The notes below the pieces were generated by a model. That model made no database searches. It saw nothing but the letters and a program-made list of their open reading frames with translations, and was not told the DNA's origin. Shown piece after piece: positions 1 through 10,006 of a stretch of DNA of 18,920 nucleotides (the stretch's first letter is position 1; each line of letters opens with the position of its first letter). The position numbers were made by a program, and so were the translations under genes. This DNA is from an uncultured Coriobacteriaceae bacterium. GTDB lineage: Bacteria > Actinomycetota > Coriobacteriia > Coriobacteriales > Atopobiaceae. The DNA lies in contig UQWE01000012.1 in assembly GCA_900544655.1 (NCBI GenBank), positions 1-18,920 of the forward strand, written 5' to 3'.

Positions 1-3
1 GCC

Positions 4-40
4 GAGGGCCCCGTCACCCGCGTGGTGGCGGGGCCCTCTT
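4..40 (+). terminator. Intrinsic terminator of a gene upstream of the window
   Basis: A 15-bp hairpin is visible: GAGGGCCCCG (4-13) pairs perfectly with CGGGGCCCTC (29-38). The stem continues inward through TCACC/GGTGG with one G-U pair. Only a short T run (TT) follows. It probably ends a plus-strand gene lying before the window. The stretch 41-186 shows no convincing gene or site. Confidence 0.7.
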
Positions 41-186
41 GCGTATGGCTGGGCGCGGCGACCCCTTTTCGCTTTCATCGATGCCGCTTCCCGCGGGCGG
101 CTCGTTCCCGGCGGTCCCCCCCTGCGGCCGACGTGATCCGGCGACGCCCCGTTCCGCGGGCCGCGCCACCCCAGGCCACGACCAAC

Positions 187-225
187 GCGTCCCGCCATCG
201 GATTTGATGGCGGGACGCCTTTATC
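187..225. terminator. Terminator hairpin downstream of the PHP-hydrolase gene
   Basis: A perfect 13-bp stem, GCGTCCCGCCATC (187-199) and its complement (206-218), has a 6-nt loop. It lies 28 nt beyond the stop codon of the minus-strand gene that ends at 246. The T-rich flank (CTTTATCT) is on the plus-strand side and the minus-strand side reads GTTGG, so it may work in both directions. No plus-strand gene precedes it, so the most likely role is to end the minus-strand pair. Confidence 0.75.
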
Positions 226-245
226 TATATGTCGCGTGTGAGAGC

Positions 246-1154
246 CTATCGCAGCTCGACGGATTCCCAGGAGCCATCGGCATGAGGCACCTCAACGGAC
301 CTATAACCTGCCGCATAGGCGTAGCGATATGCGTCCCTGATGCCCCAGCAGACATCGACGGCCCTATGGGCGTCAGAGCCGGTCGTGATGGGCACGCCAG
401 CCTTGGCGAAGCGGTGCAGGAGATCCGCGCTCGGGTAGTAGCTCGCCGTCGTCTTCCTGAGACCGGCGGTTGAAATCTCGACTCGTCGTCCTGTGTCATG
501 GGCGCATTCGACCATTTGGTCCCAAAGGCGGGAGAGGTCGATCGTCGGCGCGAATCCGTCGTTTGAGAATTGGGTGGCAAGGTCGGGGTGAGCCATGCTG
601 TCGAATTCGAGCGGGCTCTCGCAGGCGTGGCACCAGGCGTCCACATAGCGGCGCCAGACCTCGTCTGGCCCAAGGTTCTCCCAGACGTGCTTGTCCTTGT
701 TGTAGTCGATCCATCCGGAGCCTGGGTAGATTTGGTTTGCCTGGGGTGTTCCCTCGGTACCCGGCTGCCCGGCGGCTCCCGTGGTGATGTCGCCGGGGTT
801 CCCGATGTAGTGCACGCTTCCGAGGCGGACGATGGCACCCTCGCTCCAGGTCCGTACGTATTCCTCGCAACCGGGATACCAGTCGCATTCGAACCCGTAG
901 ATGAGTTCGAGTTCAGGCGCGATCTCGCTTGCGAGGGCGCGTGCTGCCTCGAAGGCAGCACGGTGTTCGACGAGTCGTGCGAGGGGCACCTGCGCCTCGC
1001 ACGACTCGTCCAGGCTTGCGGGGAGTGTCAGGTGGTCGGTGGTGACGAGGACGCGGCAACCGACGGCCGCCGCTGCCCGCACGTTCTCCTCGAAGGTTGA
1101 CGTCCCGTCTGAGAACGACGTGTGGGTGTGGCAGTCGACGATTGGCGTGTCCAT
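246..1154 (-). CDS. PHP-domain phosphoesterase, histidinol-phosphatase-like
   Basis: The 302-aa product carries every expected metal-site motif of the PHP superfamily. H9-T-H11 is in an HTHTSFSDG segment, followed by D40-H41, E89 in GFECDW, H115 in GSVHYI, H189 in MAHPDL, E226 and GSDAH (D261, H263). Together these ligands make the trinuclear phosphoesterase centre. The closest known family is HisK/HisJ-type histidinol phosphatase, which releases phosphate from L-histidinol phosphate in histidine synthesis. That assignment is by family only, and another small phosphomonoester is possible. The protein is somewhat longer than the usual ~270 aa because of a Gly/Pro-rich insert at about residues 121-157. 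The ATG lies 6 nt after the upstream gene's stop, so the two are co-transcribed. The region before the ATG has only a weak ribosome site, which suggests translational coupling. Confidence 0.92.
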   Translation of the reverse strand: MDTPIVDCHTHTSFSDGTSTFEENVRAAAAVGCRVLVTTDHLTLPASLDESCEAQVPLARLVEHRAAFEAARALASEIAPELELIYGFECDWYPGCEEYVRTWSEGAIVRLGSVHYIGNPGDITTGAAGQPGTEGTPQANQIYPGSGWIDYNKDKHVWENLGPDEVWRRYVDAWCHACESPLEFDSMAHPDLATQFSNDGFAPTIDLSRLWDQMVECAHDTGRRVEISTAGLRKTTASYYPSADLLHRFAKAGVPITTGSDAHRAVDVCWGIRDAYRYAYAAGYRSVEVPHADGSWESVELR

Positions 1155-1160
1155 GGTTAC

Positions 1161-2156
1161 TTACCGATCACGAAGCTTCTTGGCGGTTACGAGCGCCTTG
1201 TAGAACAGGCCGTGGAGGGGGACGTCGCGATCCGGCGCCACTTCGGTGACCTGTTTGGTGAACTTGGTCTTGAACTCATTCAGGCCCATGAGCTTGGGCG
1301 AGAACTCGCTGCCGATCGCCATCATGTCATAGTCGAGGCAACCCTGGTTGGCGCCGAGGTCGCAGCACTCGAAGTAGACGAGCTTGTCGGTCACGTGCTG
1401 CCGCATGGTCTCGTTGCGGCTGGCGCCGTAATAGCGCACGGCGCGGGTGCCGTTGATGGTGACGAGCGACCAGGTGACGACGCGGCCATCGAGCCTGCCG
1501 GCGTAGACACGGCAGTGCTCGGGGCCGAGGATGCGGATCATGTCCTCGTAGTCCGAGCAGGGCGCGGGCGTGAAGCCGTCGCGCTCGCCGGTCTCTCGCA
1601 TGACGTCGTAGTACTCCTCGAAGCTCTTGGAAGCGAGCTCGGTCTCGTCGGCGCAGGTGACGGGGCTCTCGCGAAGGGCTTTGCGAACGTCGCGGCGACC
1701 GCGCGGCTTCATGCGGGAGAGGATCTCCTCGTCTCCGCCGGTGACGTCGATCACGACGGTGTGGTCATAGGGGATGCCGGAAAGTACGGGCGTGGTCGAG
1801 GCGAGCCCGGCCTTGATGGAGATGCGCATGAACTTCTGGCGCTTGTCCTTCGCGCGGACGTGGGCGGCGAGGGCGTCGATCGCCTGGCCCTCGAGTTCCT
1901 CGTCAGGCTCCGCGATCCAGACGGGGGCGTGGTTGGAGCGCAGGTAGTGATAGCCGTGGGTCTCGTAGTCGAACAGGCTCACAAGGGCGATCGTGCGGCC
2001 GTCCTGGGTGAGCTCGACGGCACCCCAGGGGGTGCGCCCGTTGATGGTGGCCTGGTAGCCCGCCCAGACGGCGGTCTGCTCGATGGGAAGGTTGAGCCCG
2101 AGTTCCGCGGCCTTTGTCTCGAGTTCTTGAACGGTGATGTCGTTGGTTTCGATCAC
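1161..2156 (-). CDS. FemAB/FemX-family peptidoglycan cross-bridge aminoacyltransferase
   Basis: The 331-aa protein matches the Fem family (tandem GNAT-like folds). These cytoplasmic enzymes move an amino acid from charged tRNA onto the lipid II stem peptide. Visible hallmarks are a basic KPRGRRDVRKAL segment, the Fem-typical ETGERDGF stretch, a VYAGRLDGRVV strand, YYGASRNE, and a C-terminal LDYDMMAIG...EFKTKFTKQ block. The start was set at GTG 2154-2156 because AGGAG (2162-2166) sits 5 nt upstream. An in-frame ATG at 2198 would add 14 residues but has no ribosome site. The amino acid transferred cannot be read from sequence. The gene is first in a two-gene unit with the PHP hydrolase. An alternative is a more general GNAT/BioF2-like acyltransferase, which is less likely given the Fem motifs. 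Confidence 0.88.
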   Translation of the reverse strand: MIETNDITVQELETKAAELGLNLPIEQTAVWAGYQATINGRTPWGAVELTQDGRTIALVSLFDYETHGYHYLRSNHAPVWIAEPDEELEGQAIDALAAHVRAKDKRQKFMRISIKAGLASTTPVLSGIPYDHTVVIDVTGGDEEILSRMKPRGRRDVRKALRESPVTCADETELASKSFEEYYDVMRETGERDGFTPAPCSDYEDMIRILGPEHCRVYAGRLDGRVVTWSLVTINGTRAVRYYGASRNETMRQHVTDKLVYFECCDLGANQGCLDYDMMAIGSEFSPKLMGLNEFKTKFTKQVTEVAPDRDVPLHGLFYKALVTAKKLRDR

Positions 2157-2213
2157 GTGCGCTCCTGTGTCTCGTTCGTGCTGCGGCGTAGTTCGCATTG
2201 TTTCTGACCCTCA

Positions 2214-2219
2214 ATTCTA
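2214..2219 (-). promoter_or_regulatory. Candidate -10 element for the FemAB-family gene
   Basis: On the minus strand this reads TAGAAT, about 57 nt upstream of the GTG start. The position 17 bp further upstream (GCATCA) is a poor -35 match, so the call is tentative. Confidence 0.3.
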
Positions 2220-2401
2220 GCCGGGTCGGGCGCGGCTGATGCGCGGGGAGGGAGGAACCACGGCGAAACCAGACGAGCCAGGTGTCGCCACCTGGGGACG
2301 TGTCGTGGAGAGGCGTGGATATTCGGTGGGTGGGACTGCATAACCGGCGTCTTACCTGCGCTACCTGCATTTATATTTGGGTGCCTAACATAAAGTTATC
2401 C
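2220..2401. other. Intergenic stretch between divergent genes: hairpin and TACCTGC repeats, no gene
   Basis: No convincing coding frame is present. Two structures stand out. The first is a perfect 7-bp hairpin, CCAGGTG (2278-2284) with CACCTGG (2289-2295) around loop TCGC. The second is the heptamer TACCTGC in tandem at 2353-2359 and 2362-2368, which recurs at 2458-2464 in the carA leader. The tandem copies end 33 nt before the carA -35 element, which is where an activator or repressor could bind. The function is unknown. Confidence 0.4.
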
Positions 2402-2429
2402 TTGCGAGACACTCTGCTGGTCTTATAAT
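2402..2429 (+). promoter_or_regulatory. Promoter of carAB
   Basis: A -35 box TTGCGA (2402-2407), a 16-bp spacer and a perfect -10 TATAAT (2424-2429) are visible. Transcription should start near 2436. That leaves a leader of about 215 nt before the carA start at 2652, long enough for RNA-based control. Confidence 0.75.
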
Positions 2430-2549
2430 CCCTTAGACCTTTAAGCACGGTACGGGATACCTGCAAGGCAATACGGCCTGACTCGGCGTTGGACATGCCG
2501 GGTTTTCGCTGGGCCAAAGGGCGCGCGGCAGGCGTGTGCTCGTCTTGTG

Positions 2550-2587
2550 GGGACGCCCTCGGTCACGAGTCGGGCGCCTCTTTTTTT
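2550..2587 (+). terminator. Intrinsic terminator in the carA leader (putative attenuator)
   Basis: A GC-rich stem pairs 2550-2558 with 2572-2580 (one A-C mismatch, one G-U pair), has an inner TCG/CGA helix, and is followed by seven T (2581-2587). It lies after the carAB promoter and 64 nt before the carA start, so unless bypassed it would stop the operon. Upstream segments can compete. GGGCG (2519-2523) can pair with the 5' arm CGCCC (2554-2558), and GACTCG (2480-2485) with CGAGTC (2566-2571). Two small hairpins (2449-2461 and 2466-2479) precede these. No PyrR-type consensus loop was recognised. Confidence 0.7.
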
Positions 2588-2651
2588 GTGCCTCGGCCTC
2601 GAATCCGGGCGTCGTTTTCATACCGCGCGAACCCAAAAGAAAGGGGAACGC

Positions 2652-3937
2652 GTGAATCCACTGCTCGCAACTGATGCCCCCAAGGCGCTTCTCGCGCTCG
2701 AGGACGGCACCACCTTCGAGGGCCTTTCGGTGGGCGCCACTGGCGAGACCTTCGGTGAGCTCGTCTTTAACACGGCCATGTCGGGATACCAGGAGGTCAT
2801 CTCCGATCCGTCCTACGCGGGTCAGGTCGTGACCTTTACGTATCCCCAGATTGGCAACTATGGCGTCTGCCCCGAGGACATGCAGTCTGATGGCGTCGAC
2901 CTCGCGGGCGTAGTCGTCTGTGATATGTGCCACACGCCCAATAACTGGCGGAGCATCGGCTCGCTCCCTGACTTCCTCGCAGAGCACGGCATCGTTGGCA
3001 TCGAGGGCGTTGACACGCGTGAGATCACGCTGCGTGTTCGCGATACCGGCACCATGCGCTGCGCGATCTCCACTGAGGACCTTGACCCGGCGAGCCTCGT
3101 TGCCCGCGTGAAGGCCGCGCCCTCTATCTCCGAGACCAACTGGGTTGCCAAGGTTTCCACCGCGGAGCCCTATGACGTCAACGCGCTCCTCGACATCGAC
3201 CATCCGCGCAAGCGCCTGCGCGTCACCGCCCTCGACTGCGGTGAGAAGTTCGGCATCCTGCGCGGCGTCGTCGGCGTGGGGATTGACATGCACGTCGTGC
3301 CCTGGGACACCCCGGCGGAGAAGATCCTCGCCGAGAACCCCGACGGCGTCTTCCTCTCCAACGGTCCCGGTGACCCGCGCGAGCTCCCGGAGCCCGCGCG
3401 CTGCGCCGAGGAGCTCCTGGGCAAGGTTCCCGTCTTCGGCATTTGCCTCGGCCACCAGATGATCTGCCAGGCTGCGGGTGCCCAGATCGAGAAGCTGCCC
3501 TACGGCCACCACGGCGGCAACCAACCCGTCATGAACCTGCTCTCCGGCATGGTCGAGGTCACCGCCCAGAACCACAACTACGGCCTCGTGTTCTCGAGTC
3601 TCGGCGAGATTGATGTCGAGCTCTCCGGTGGCCAGGAGGTCGTCGACGCCTGGAACGCTGCCAACACGCAGGACCTCCGCTTCTGGAGCGAGCGCCGCAT
3701 CGCGCCCGTGGTGAACAACGAGCGCTTCGGTCGCATCCGCCTTACGCACGTAAACCTCAACGATGGCACGCCCGAGGGCATCCAGTTCCTCGACATCCCC
3801 GCCTTCTCCGCCCAGTACCACCCCGAGGCCTCGCCCGGCCCGAAGGATGCGGCCTACATGTTCGAGGCTTTCCGCCGCCTCATTGAGGGCGATCCCAACT
3901 ATCTTGCCATCGACGTCCGTGAGGGGAGGCGCTTCTA

Positions 3938-3938
<1 letters not shown>
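2652..3938 (+). CDS. carA: Carbamoyl-phosphate synthase small (glutaminase) subunit
   Basis: The 428-aa protein hydrolyses glutamine and passes ammonia to CarB for carbamoyl phosphate, which feeds pyrimidine and arginine synthesis. An N-terminal CPSase_sm domain is followed by a class I glutamine amidotransferase domain. Its nucleophile is Cys265 in GICLGHQ, the His/Glu pair is H390/E392 in QYHPEASPGP, and SNGPGDP is also present. The GTG start is supported by AAGGGG (2641-2646), 5 nt upstream; longer in-frame starts lack a ribosome site and would run through the leader terminator. The protein is longer than E. coli CarA (382 aa). Much of the excess is a stretch of about 48 residues (315-362) between QNHNYGLVF and RLTHVNLNDG, where most homologues have a short loop. 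The stop TAG shares its G with the GTG of carB, so the two are coupled. Confidence 0.97.
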
Positions 3939-7144
<3,206 letters not shown>

Positions 7145-7177
7145 GGGGTCCGAGGAGGCCTGACATAGCCTGATTCT

Positions 7178-7216
7178 GAGGGGTCCGACCGGCAAGCGCC
7201 GTGCCGGACCCCTCTC
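7178..7216 (+). terminator. Terminator after carB
   Basis: A perfect 10-bp outer stem, GAGGGGTCCG (7178-7187) with CGGACCCCTC (7205-7214), has an inner CGGC/GCCG helix. It lies 33 nt after the carB stop. The following TC-rich tail lacks a long T run. Confidence 0.72.
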
Positions 7217-7421
7217 GTATGTACATTTCGCCGACGGTGCGCTCGGCATATTTCGTCACTATTACGCATCGGCTTCGTTTTGGTAGTCTCTCGCGCAAAA
7301 GGACTATCCTATGTGGCTACCGCGGAGAGGCCACCACACAGGGGGAGACACCGCGCGCATACCCAGGGGGACCTCGCCCGGCGGGGCCAGAGAGACCGCA
7401 ACGGTTTTAAGGAGCAAGATC
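7217..7421 (+). other. Upstream region and leader of ilvE
   Basis: This gap between the carB terminator and ilvE holds no separate gene. A -10-like TATCCT (7305-7310) is visible, but only weak -35 matches precede it (TTGGTA with an overlong 19-bp spacer). The remaining ~110 nt could be a leader. It contains GTGGC...GCCAC pairing around 7313-7334. AAGGAG (7409-7414) is the ilvE ribosome site, 7 nt before the ATG. An in-frame ATG at 7311 abuts the -10-like box and has no ribosome site, so it was not used as the start. Confidence 0.35.
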
Positions 7422-8471
7422 ATGGCAGTTGAGAAGAAGGATCTGGACTGGGGAAGCCTCGGCTTCGCCTACATGCAGACTGATTACAGCTACGAGGCGC
7501 ACTGGAAGGACGGCGAGTGGGACGAGGGCGGCCTGACCTCCGACCACACGATGCACGTCTCAGAGTGCGGCGGCATCTTCCACTACTGCCAGGAGGTCTT
7601 CGAGGGCCTCAAGGCCTACACCACCGAGACCGGCGAGATCGTCTGCTTCCGTCCGGACCAGAACGCTCAGCGTATGTTTGACTCCGCCCAGCGCCTCGAG
7701 ATGCCGCCGTTCCCGAAGGACCGCTTCGTCGAGGCCGTCAAGGAGGTCGTCAAGGCCAATGCCGCTTGGGTCCCGCCGTTCGGCTCTGGCGCCACGCTCT
7801 ATGTTCGTCCGTTCATGATCGGCTCTGGCGACGTCATCGGCGTTGCCCCCGCGCCTGAGTACACCTTCCGCATCCTCGTGACCCCGGTTGGTCCGTACTA
7901 CAAGGGCGGCCTCAAGTCCGTCAAGCTCCGCGTTTCCGAGTACGATCGTGCCGCGCCGCACGGCACCGGCAACATCAAGGCCGGCCTGAACTACGCCATG
8001 AGCCTGAAGCCCTCCGTCGAGGCCCACGCCACCGGCTATGCCGACAACCTTTATCTCGACTCCGAGTCCCGTACCTACGTCGAGGAGACCGGCGGCGCGA
8101 ACGTCCTGTTCGTCGACGGTAACACCCTTGTGGTTCCCAAGAGCCACACGGACTCGATCCTGCCCTCCATCACCCGTCGCTCCCTCGTTCAGGTCGCCGA
8201 GGACCTTGGCATGACCGTGGTCAACCGTCCCGTCGAGTGGGCCGAGGTCAAGAGCGGCAAGTTCTCCGAGTGCGGCATGTGCGGCACCGCTGCCGTCATC
8301 TCCCCGGTGGGCGAGATCGACAACAAGGTCTATGGCGCGGACGAGACCGTCGTCTTCCCGGCTGGCCAGACCGAGATTGGCCCTGTCATGAAGAAGCTCC
8401 GCGAGACGCTGACCGGCATCCAGTCCGGCGCCGTCGAGGACAAGCACAACTGGGTCTTCAAGATTTGCTAG
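7422..8471 (+). CDS. ilvE: Branched-chain amino acid aminotransferase
   Basis: The 349-aa protein is a class IV (D-amino acid transaminase fold) PLP enzyme. It exchanges the amino group between glutamate and the keto acids of valine, leucine and isoleucine in the cytoplasm. The PLP lysine is K186 in GTGNIKAGLNYA. Other family blocks are YVRPFMIGSG, FRILVTPVGPYY, YVEETGGANVLFV and CGTAAVISPVGEI. Its length matches the longer bacterial BCAT type (about 350-360 aa). The ATG at 7422 follows AAGGAG by 7 nt. It is transcribed alone, between the carB terminator and its own strong terminator. Confidence 0.96.
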   Translation: MAVEKKDLDWGSLGFAYMQTDYSYEAHWKDGEWDEGGLTSDHTMHVSECGGIFHYCQEVFEGLKAYTTETGEIVCFRPDQNAQRMFDSAQRLEMPPFPKDRFVEAVKEVVKANAAWVPPFGSGATLYVRPFMIGSGDVIGVAPAPEYTFRILVTPVGPYYKGGLKSVKLRVSEYDRAAPHGTGNIKAGLNYAMSLKPSVEAHATGYADNLYLDSESRTYVEETGGANVLFVDGNTLVVPKSHTDSILPSITRRSLVQVAEDLGMTVVNRPVEWAEVKSGKFSECGMCGTAAVISPVGEIDNKVYGADETVVFPAGQTEIGPVMKKLRETLTGIQSGAVEDKHNWVFKIC

Positions 8472-8496
8472 ACCTAGCTACATAGATGGCTATCTG

Positions 8497-8531
8497 CGGC
8501 CCCACCGGTTCTCCGGTGGGGCCGTTTTTTT
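8497..8531 (+). terminator. Strong intrinsic terminator after ilvE
   Basis: A perfect 12-bp stem (8497-8508 with 8513-8524) has loop TTCT and is followed by seven T (8525-8531). It lies 25 nt after the ilvE stop and is the clearest terminator in the window. Confidence 0.93.
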
Positions 8532-8788
8532 GTGAGGATGCGTGCCGCGTCACCCCATGACGACGGCAATTCGCACGGTTGCTAAATGTGAAGAACATAT
8601 GAATACACGTTTGGAACAATGTCTAGAATATGCAAATTTCACAAATAAATATACGCAAAATACATAGGTTAGCTCCACAACTTGCATGAATTGTGAAGAT
8701 ACATGATGAATCGAAATCGGTAAACGGTAATAGCAGACAGCAGAACAACAGCGTAAATACTATTCGTATACCGCTTATCGGCATGCGC
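8532..8788. other. AT-rich control region upstream of the sugar-acid cluster
   Basis: This stretch is clearly AT-richer than anything else in the window, most of all at 8580-8720. It has no convincing gene. A near-duplicate of about 20 nt occurs in direct orientation: TGTGAAGAACATATGAAT (8587-8604) and TGTGAAGATACATGATGAAT (8692-8711), differing by two 1-nt insertions. A partial inverted copy (TTCACA at 8638-8643 with ATATG at 8628-8632) lies between them. A short tandem CGGTAAaCGGTAA is at 8718-8730. These may be operators for a regulator encoded elsewhere. Confidence 0.5.
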
Positions 8789-8817
8789 TTGACTATGGAG
8801 AACCTGACGCCGATATT
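8789..8817 (+). promoter_or_regulatory. Candidate promoter of the sugar-acid operon
   Basis: TTGACT (8789-8794, five of six consensus positions), a 17-bp spacer and GATATT (8812-8817, four of six) are visible. Transcription would begin near 8824, giving a leader of about 60 nt that ends in the strong AAGGAGG ribosome site at 8872-8878. Confidence 0.5.
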
Positions 8818-8886
8818 GTGGAGGAACTTCAGGAAGGAATTCGAAAAGATGCACTAAACCCTAGTATGCAAAAGGAGGAAACGGGG

Positions 8887-9513
8887 ATGTTCTCCAAGGA
8901 TGCAGACTTTCCGCGCGTGACCGTGATTCTGCGCGGATACAACTACGAGCAATGCCGCTGCGTGGTCGAGCAGCTCGTGGGGACTCGTCTGGGCGCGGTT
9001 GAGGTTGCGATGAACACTGAGGGCGCAGCTGAGACCATCGCCAAGCTCGTGAACGAGTTTGGCAACGAGGTAAAGATCGGCGCCGGCACCGTGACCACCG
9101 TTGAGCGTGCAAAGGCCGCTGTTGCTGCGGGCTCGGCCTTCATGCTCTCTCCGGTCTGCTTCACGCCGGAGATCTTTACCATCGCGAAGGACGCCGGTGC
9201 CGTTTGTGTCCCGGCTGCCTTCTCGCCGACGGAGGTCTTCACGATGTTCGAGCAGGGGGCTGACATCGTGAAGATCTTCCCGGCCGCGCGTCTTGGCGCT
9301 AAGTACCTTTCCGATATCCAGGCGCCTCTCAACTGGATGCCTCTCATGGTCGTCGGCGGCGTCAATGGTGGCAACGTGCAGGAGTTCTTCGATGCCGGCG
9401 CCACCTATGCGGGTATTGGTTCGGGCATTTTCGAGAAGTCGGACATCATTGCGATGAATGCCGACAAGCTCGCTGAGCAGGTTAAGTCTTTCGAGAATAG
9501 CGTTAGGTGGTAG
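8887..9513 (+). CDS. dgoA: KDPG/KDPGal-type aldolase, DgoA-like
   Basis: The 208-aa protein is a class I aldolase of the KDPG/KHG family. It cleaves a 2-keto-3-deoxy-6-phospho sugar acid to pyruvate and glyceraldehyde 3-phosphate. The Schiff-base lysine is K129 in DIVKIFPA and the catalytic glutamate is E39 in AVEVAMNT. IGAGTV and a phosphate-binding VVGGVNGGN loop are also present. Several features resemble E. coli DgoA (6-phospho-KDGal aldolase) more than Eda: ILRG near the N-terminus, the VE-x-x-x-N strand, KIFP-x-x-x-x-G and the GIGSGIF ending. Substrate choice between gluconate- and galactonate-derived KDPG is therefore inferred. The adjacent DgoD supports the galacto form. The ATG at 8887 follows AAGGAGG by 8 nt; the reading frame stays open upstream but has no ribosome site there. 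It is the first gene of the operon, and the next gene starts 3 nt later. Confidence 0.85.
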   Translation: MFSKDADFPRVTVILRGYNYEQCRCVVEQLVGTRLGAVEVAMNTEGAAETIAKLVNEFGNEVKIGAGTVTTVERAKAAVAAGSAFMLSPVCFTPEIFTIAKDAGAVCVPAAFSPTEVFTMFEQGADIVKIFPAARLGAKYLSDIQAPLNWMPLMVVGGVNGGNVQEFFDAGATYAGIGSGIFEKSDIIAMNADKLAEQVKSFENSVRW

Positions 9514-9516
9514 GGG

Positions 9517-9978
9517 ATGGCAGAGATTTCCTTTGATGAGGGTCTTGTTGTCGTTACTGATGAGCCCGGTAACTGCACTGATGTCGAAAGGCAGTTGGCT
9601 GGCGTTCTCTTCGAGTCCGGGTATGTTCGCGAATCCTACGCGCAGGCCATTCTTGACCGCGAAGCCTCGTATCCGACGGGTCTTGAGTTCGGTGAGCACA
9701 GCATTGCAATGCCCCACTGTGACATCGAGCACGTGAATGGCCCCGCCATTTGCATGGGAGTTCTCAAGAAGCCCGTTGCCTGGCACCGCATGGATGATCC
9801 GGAGTCTACGTGCAATGCGGAGCTTGTGATCATGCTCGCCCTTAATGAGGCCCACGCACACCTCGAGATACTCCAGAAGGTGGTTGCACTTCTCCAGAAC
9901 CAAGACCTTGTCGCCGAAATCGTTTCGAGCGATAGCGCCGCAGAGGCCTACTCGCTCGCTAAGGATCAGCTTCTCTAG
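9517..9978 (+). CDS. PTS EIIA protein, fructose/galactitol (GatA-like) type
   Basis: The 153-aa protein is a soluble PTS_IIA-2 family domain that relays phosphate from HPr to a sugar-specific IIB. The phospho-accepting histidine is predicted at H67 in AMPHCDIEHV. Other family blocks are GLEFGEHSIAMPH, KKPVAWHRMDDPE and LALNEAHAHLEILQKVVALLQ. The pattern, including PV-W-x-x-MDD and the HLEILQK helix, is closest to galactitol-type IIA (GatA). No IIB or IIC partner is in the window, so it is an orphan here. It either works with a IIBC encoded elsewhere or has a regulatory role. Its position between a keto-deoxy-phospho-sugar aldolase and a dehydrogenase suggests a PTS-imported substrate for the cluster. 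Its ATG lies 3 nt after the aldolase stop. Confidence 0.87.
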   Translation: MAEISFDEGLVVVTDEPGNCTDVERQLAGVLFESGYVRESYAQAILDREASYPTGLEFGEHSIAMPHCDIEHVNGPAICMGVLKKPVAWHRMDDPESTCNAELVIMLALNEAHAHLEILQKVVALLQNQDLVAEIVSSDSAAEAYSLAKDQLL

Positions 9979-10006
9979 TAACAAGTGATTCAATCGGAGG
10001 AACTCC

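Noticed and set aside
2489..2674. Short open frame across the carA leader as a leader-peptide gene
   Set aside because: No ribosome site, it runs through the terminator and past the carA start, and it shows no run of Arg or other regulatory codons.
7313..7326. T-box-like sequence TGGCTACCGCGG upstream of ilvE
   Set aside because: The conserved T-box core is TGGNACCGCG, and here there is one extra base. The space back to the carB terminator (about 95 nt) shows no specifier stem, so this was taken as a chance similarity. A covariance-model search would settle it.
7311..7421. In-frame ATG at 7311 extending ilvE by 37 residues
   Set aside because: No ribosome site precedes it, it abuts a -10-like TATCCT, and the extension does not resemble BCAT N-termini. 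AAGGAG 7 nt before ATG 7422 fits better.
8669..8854. Minus-strand 61-aa frame in the AT-rich region with a hydrophobic stretch
   Set aside because: No ribosome site and no recognisable similarity. It overlaps the candidate promoter and leader of the plus-strand operon, so it is probably a chance frame.
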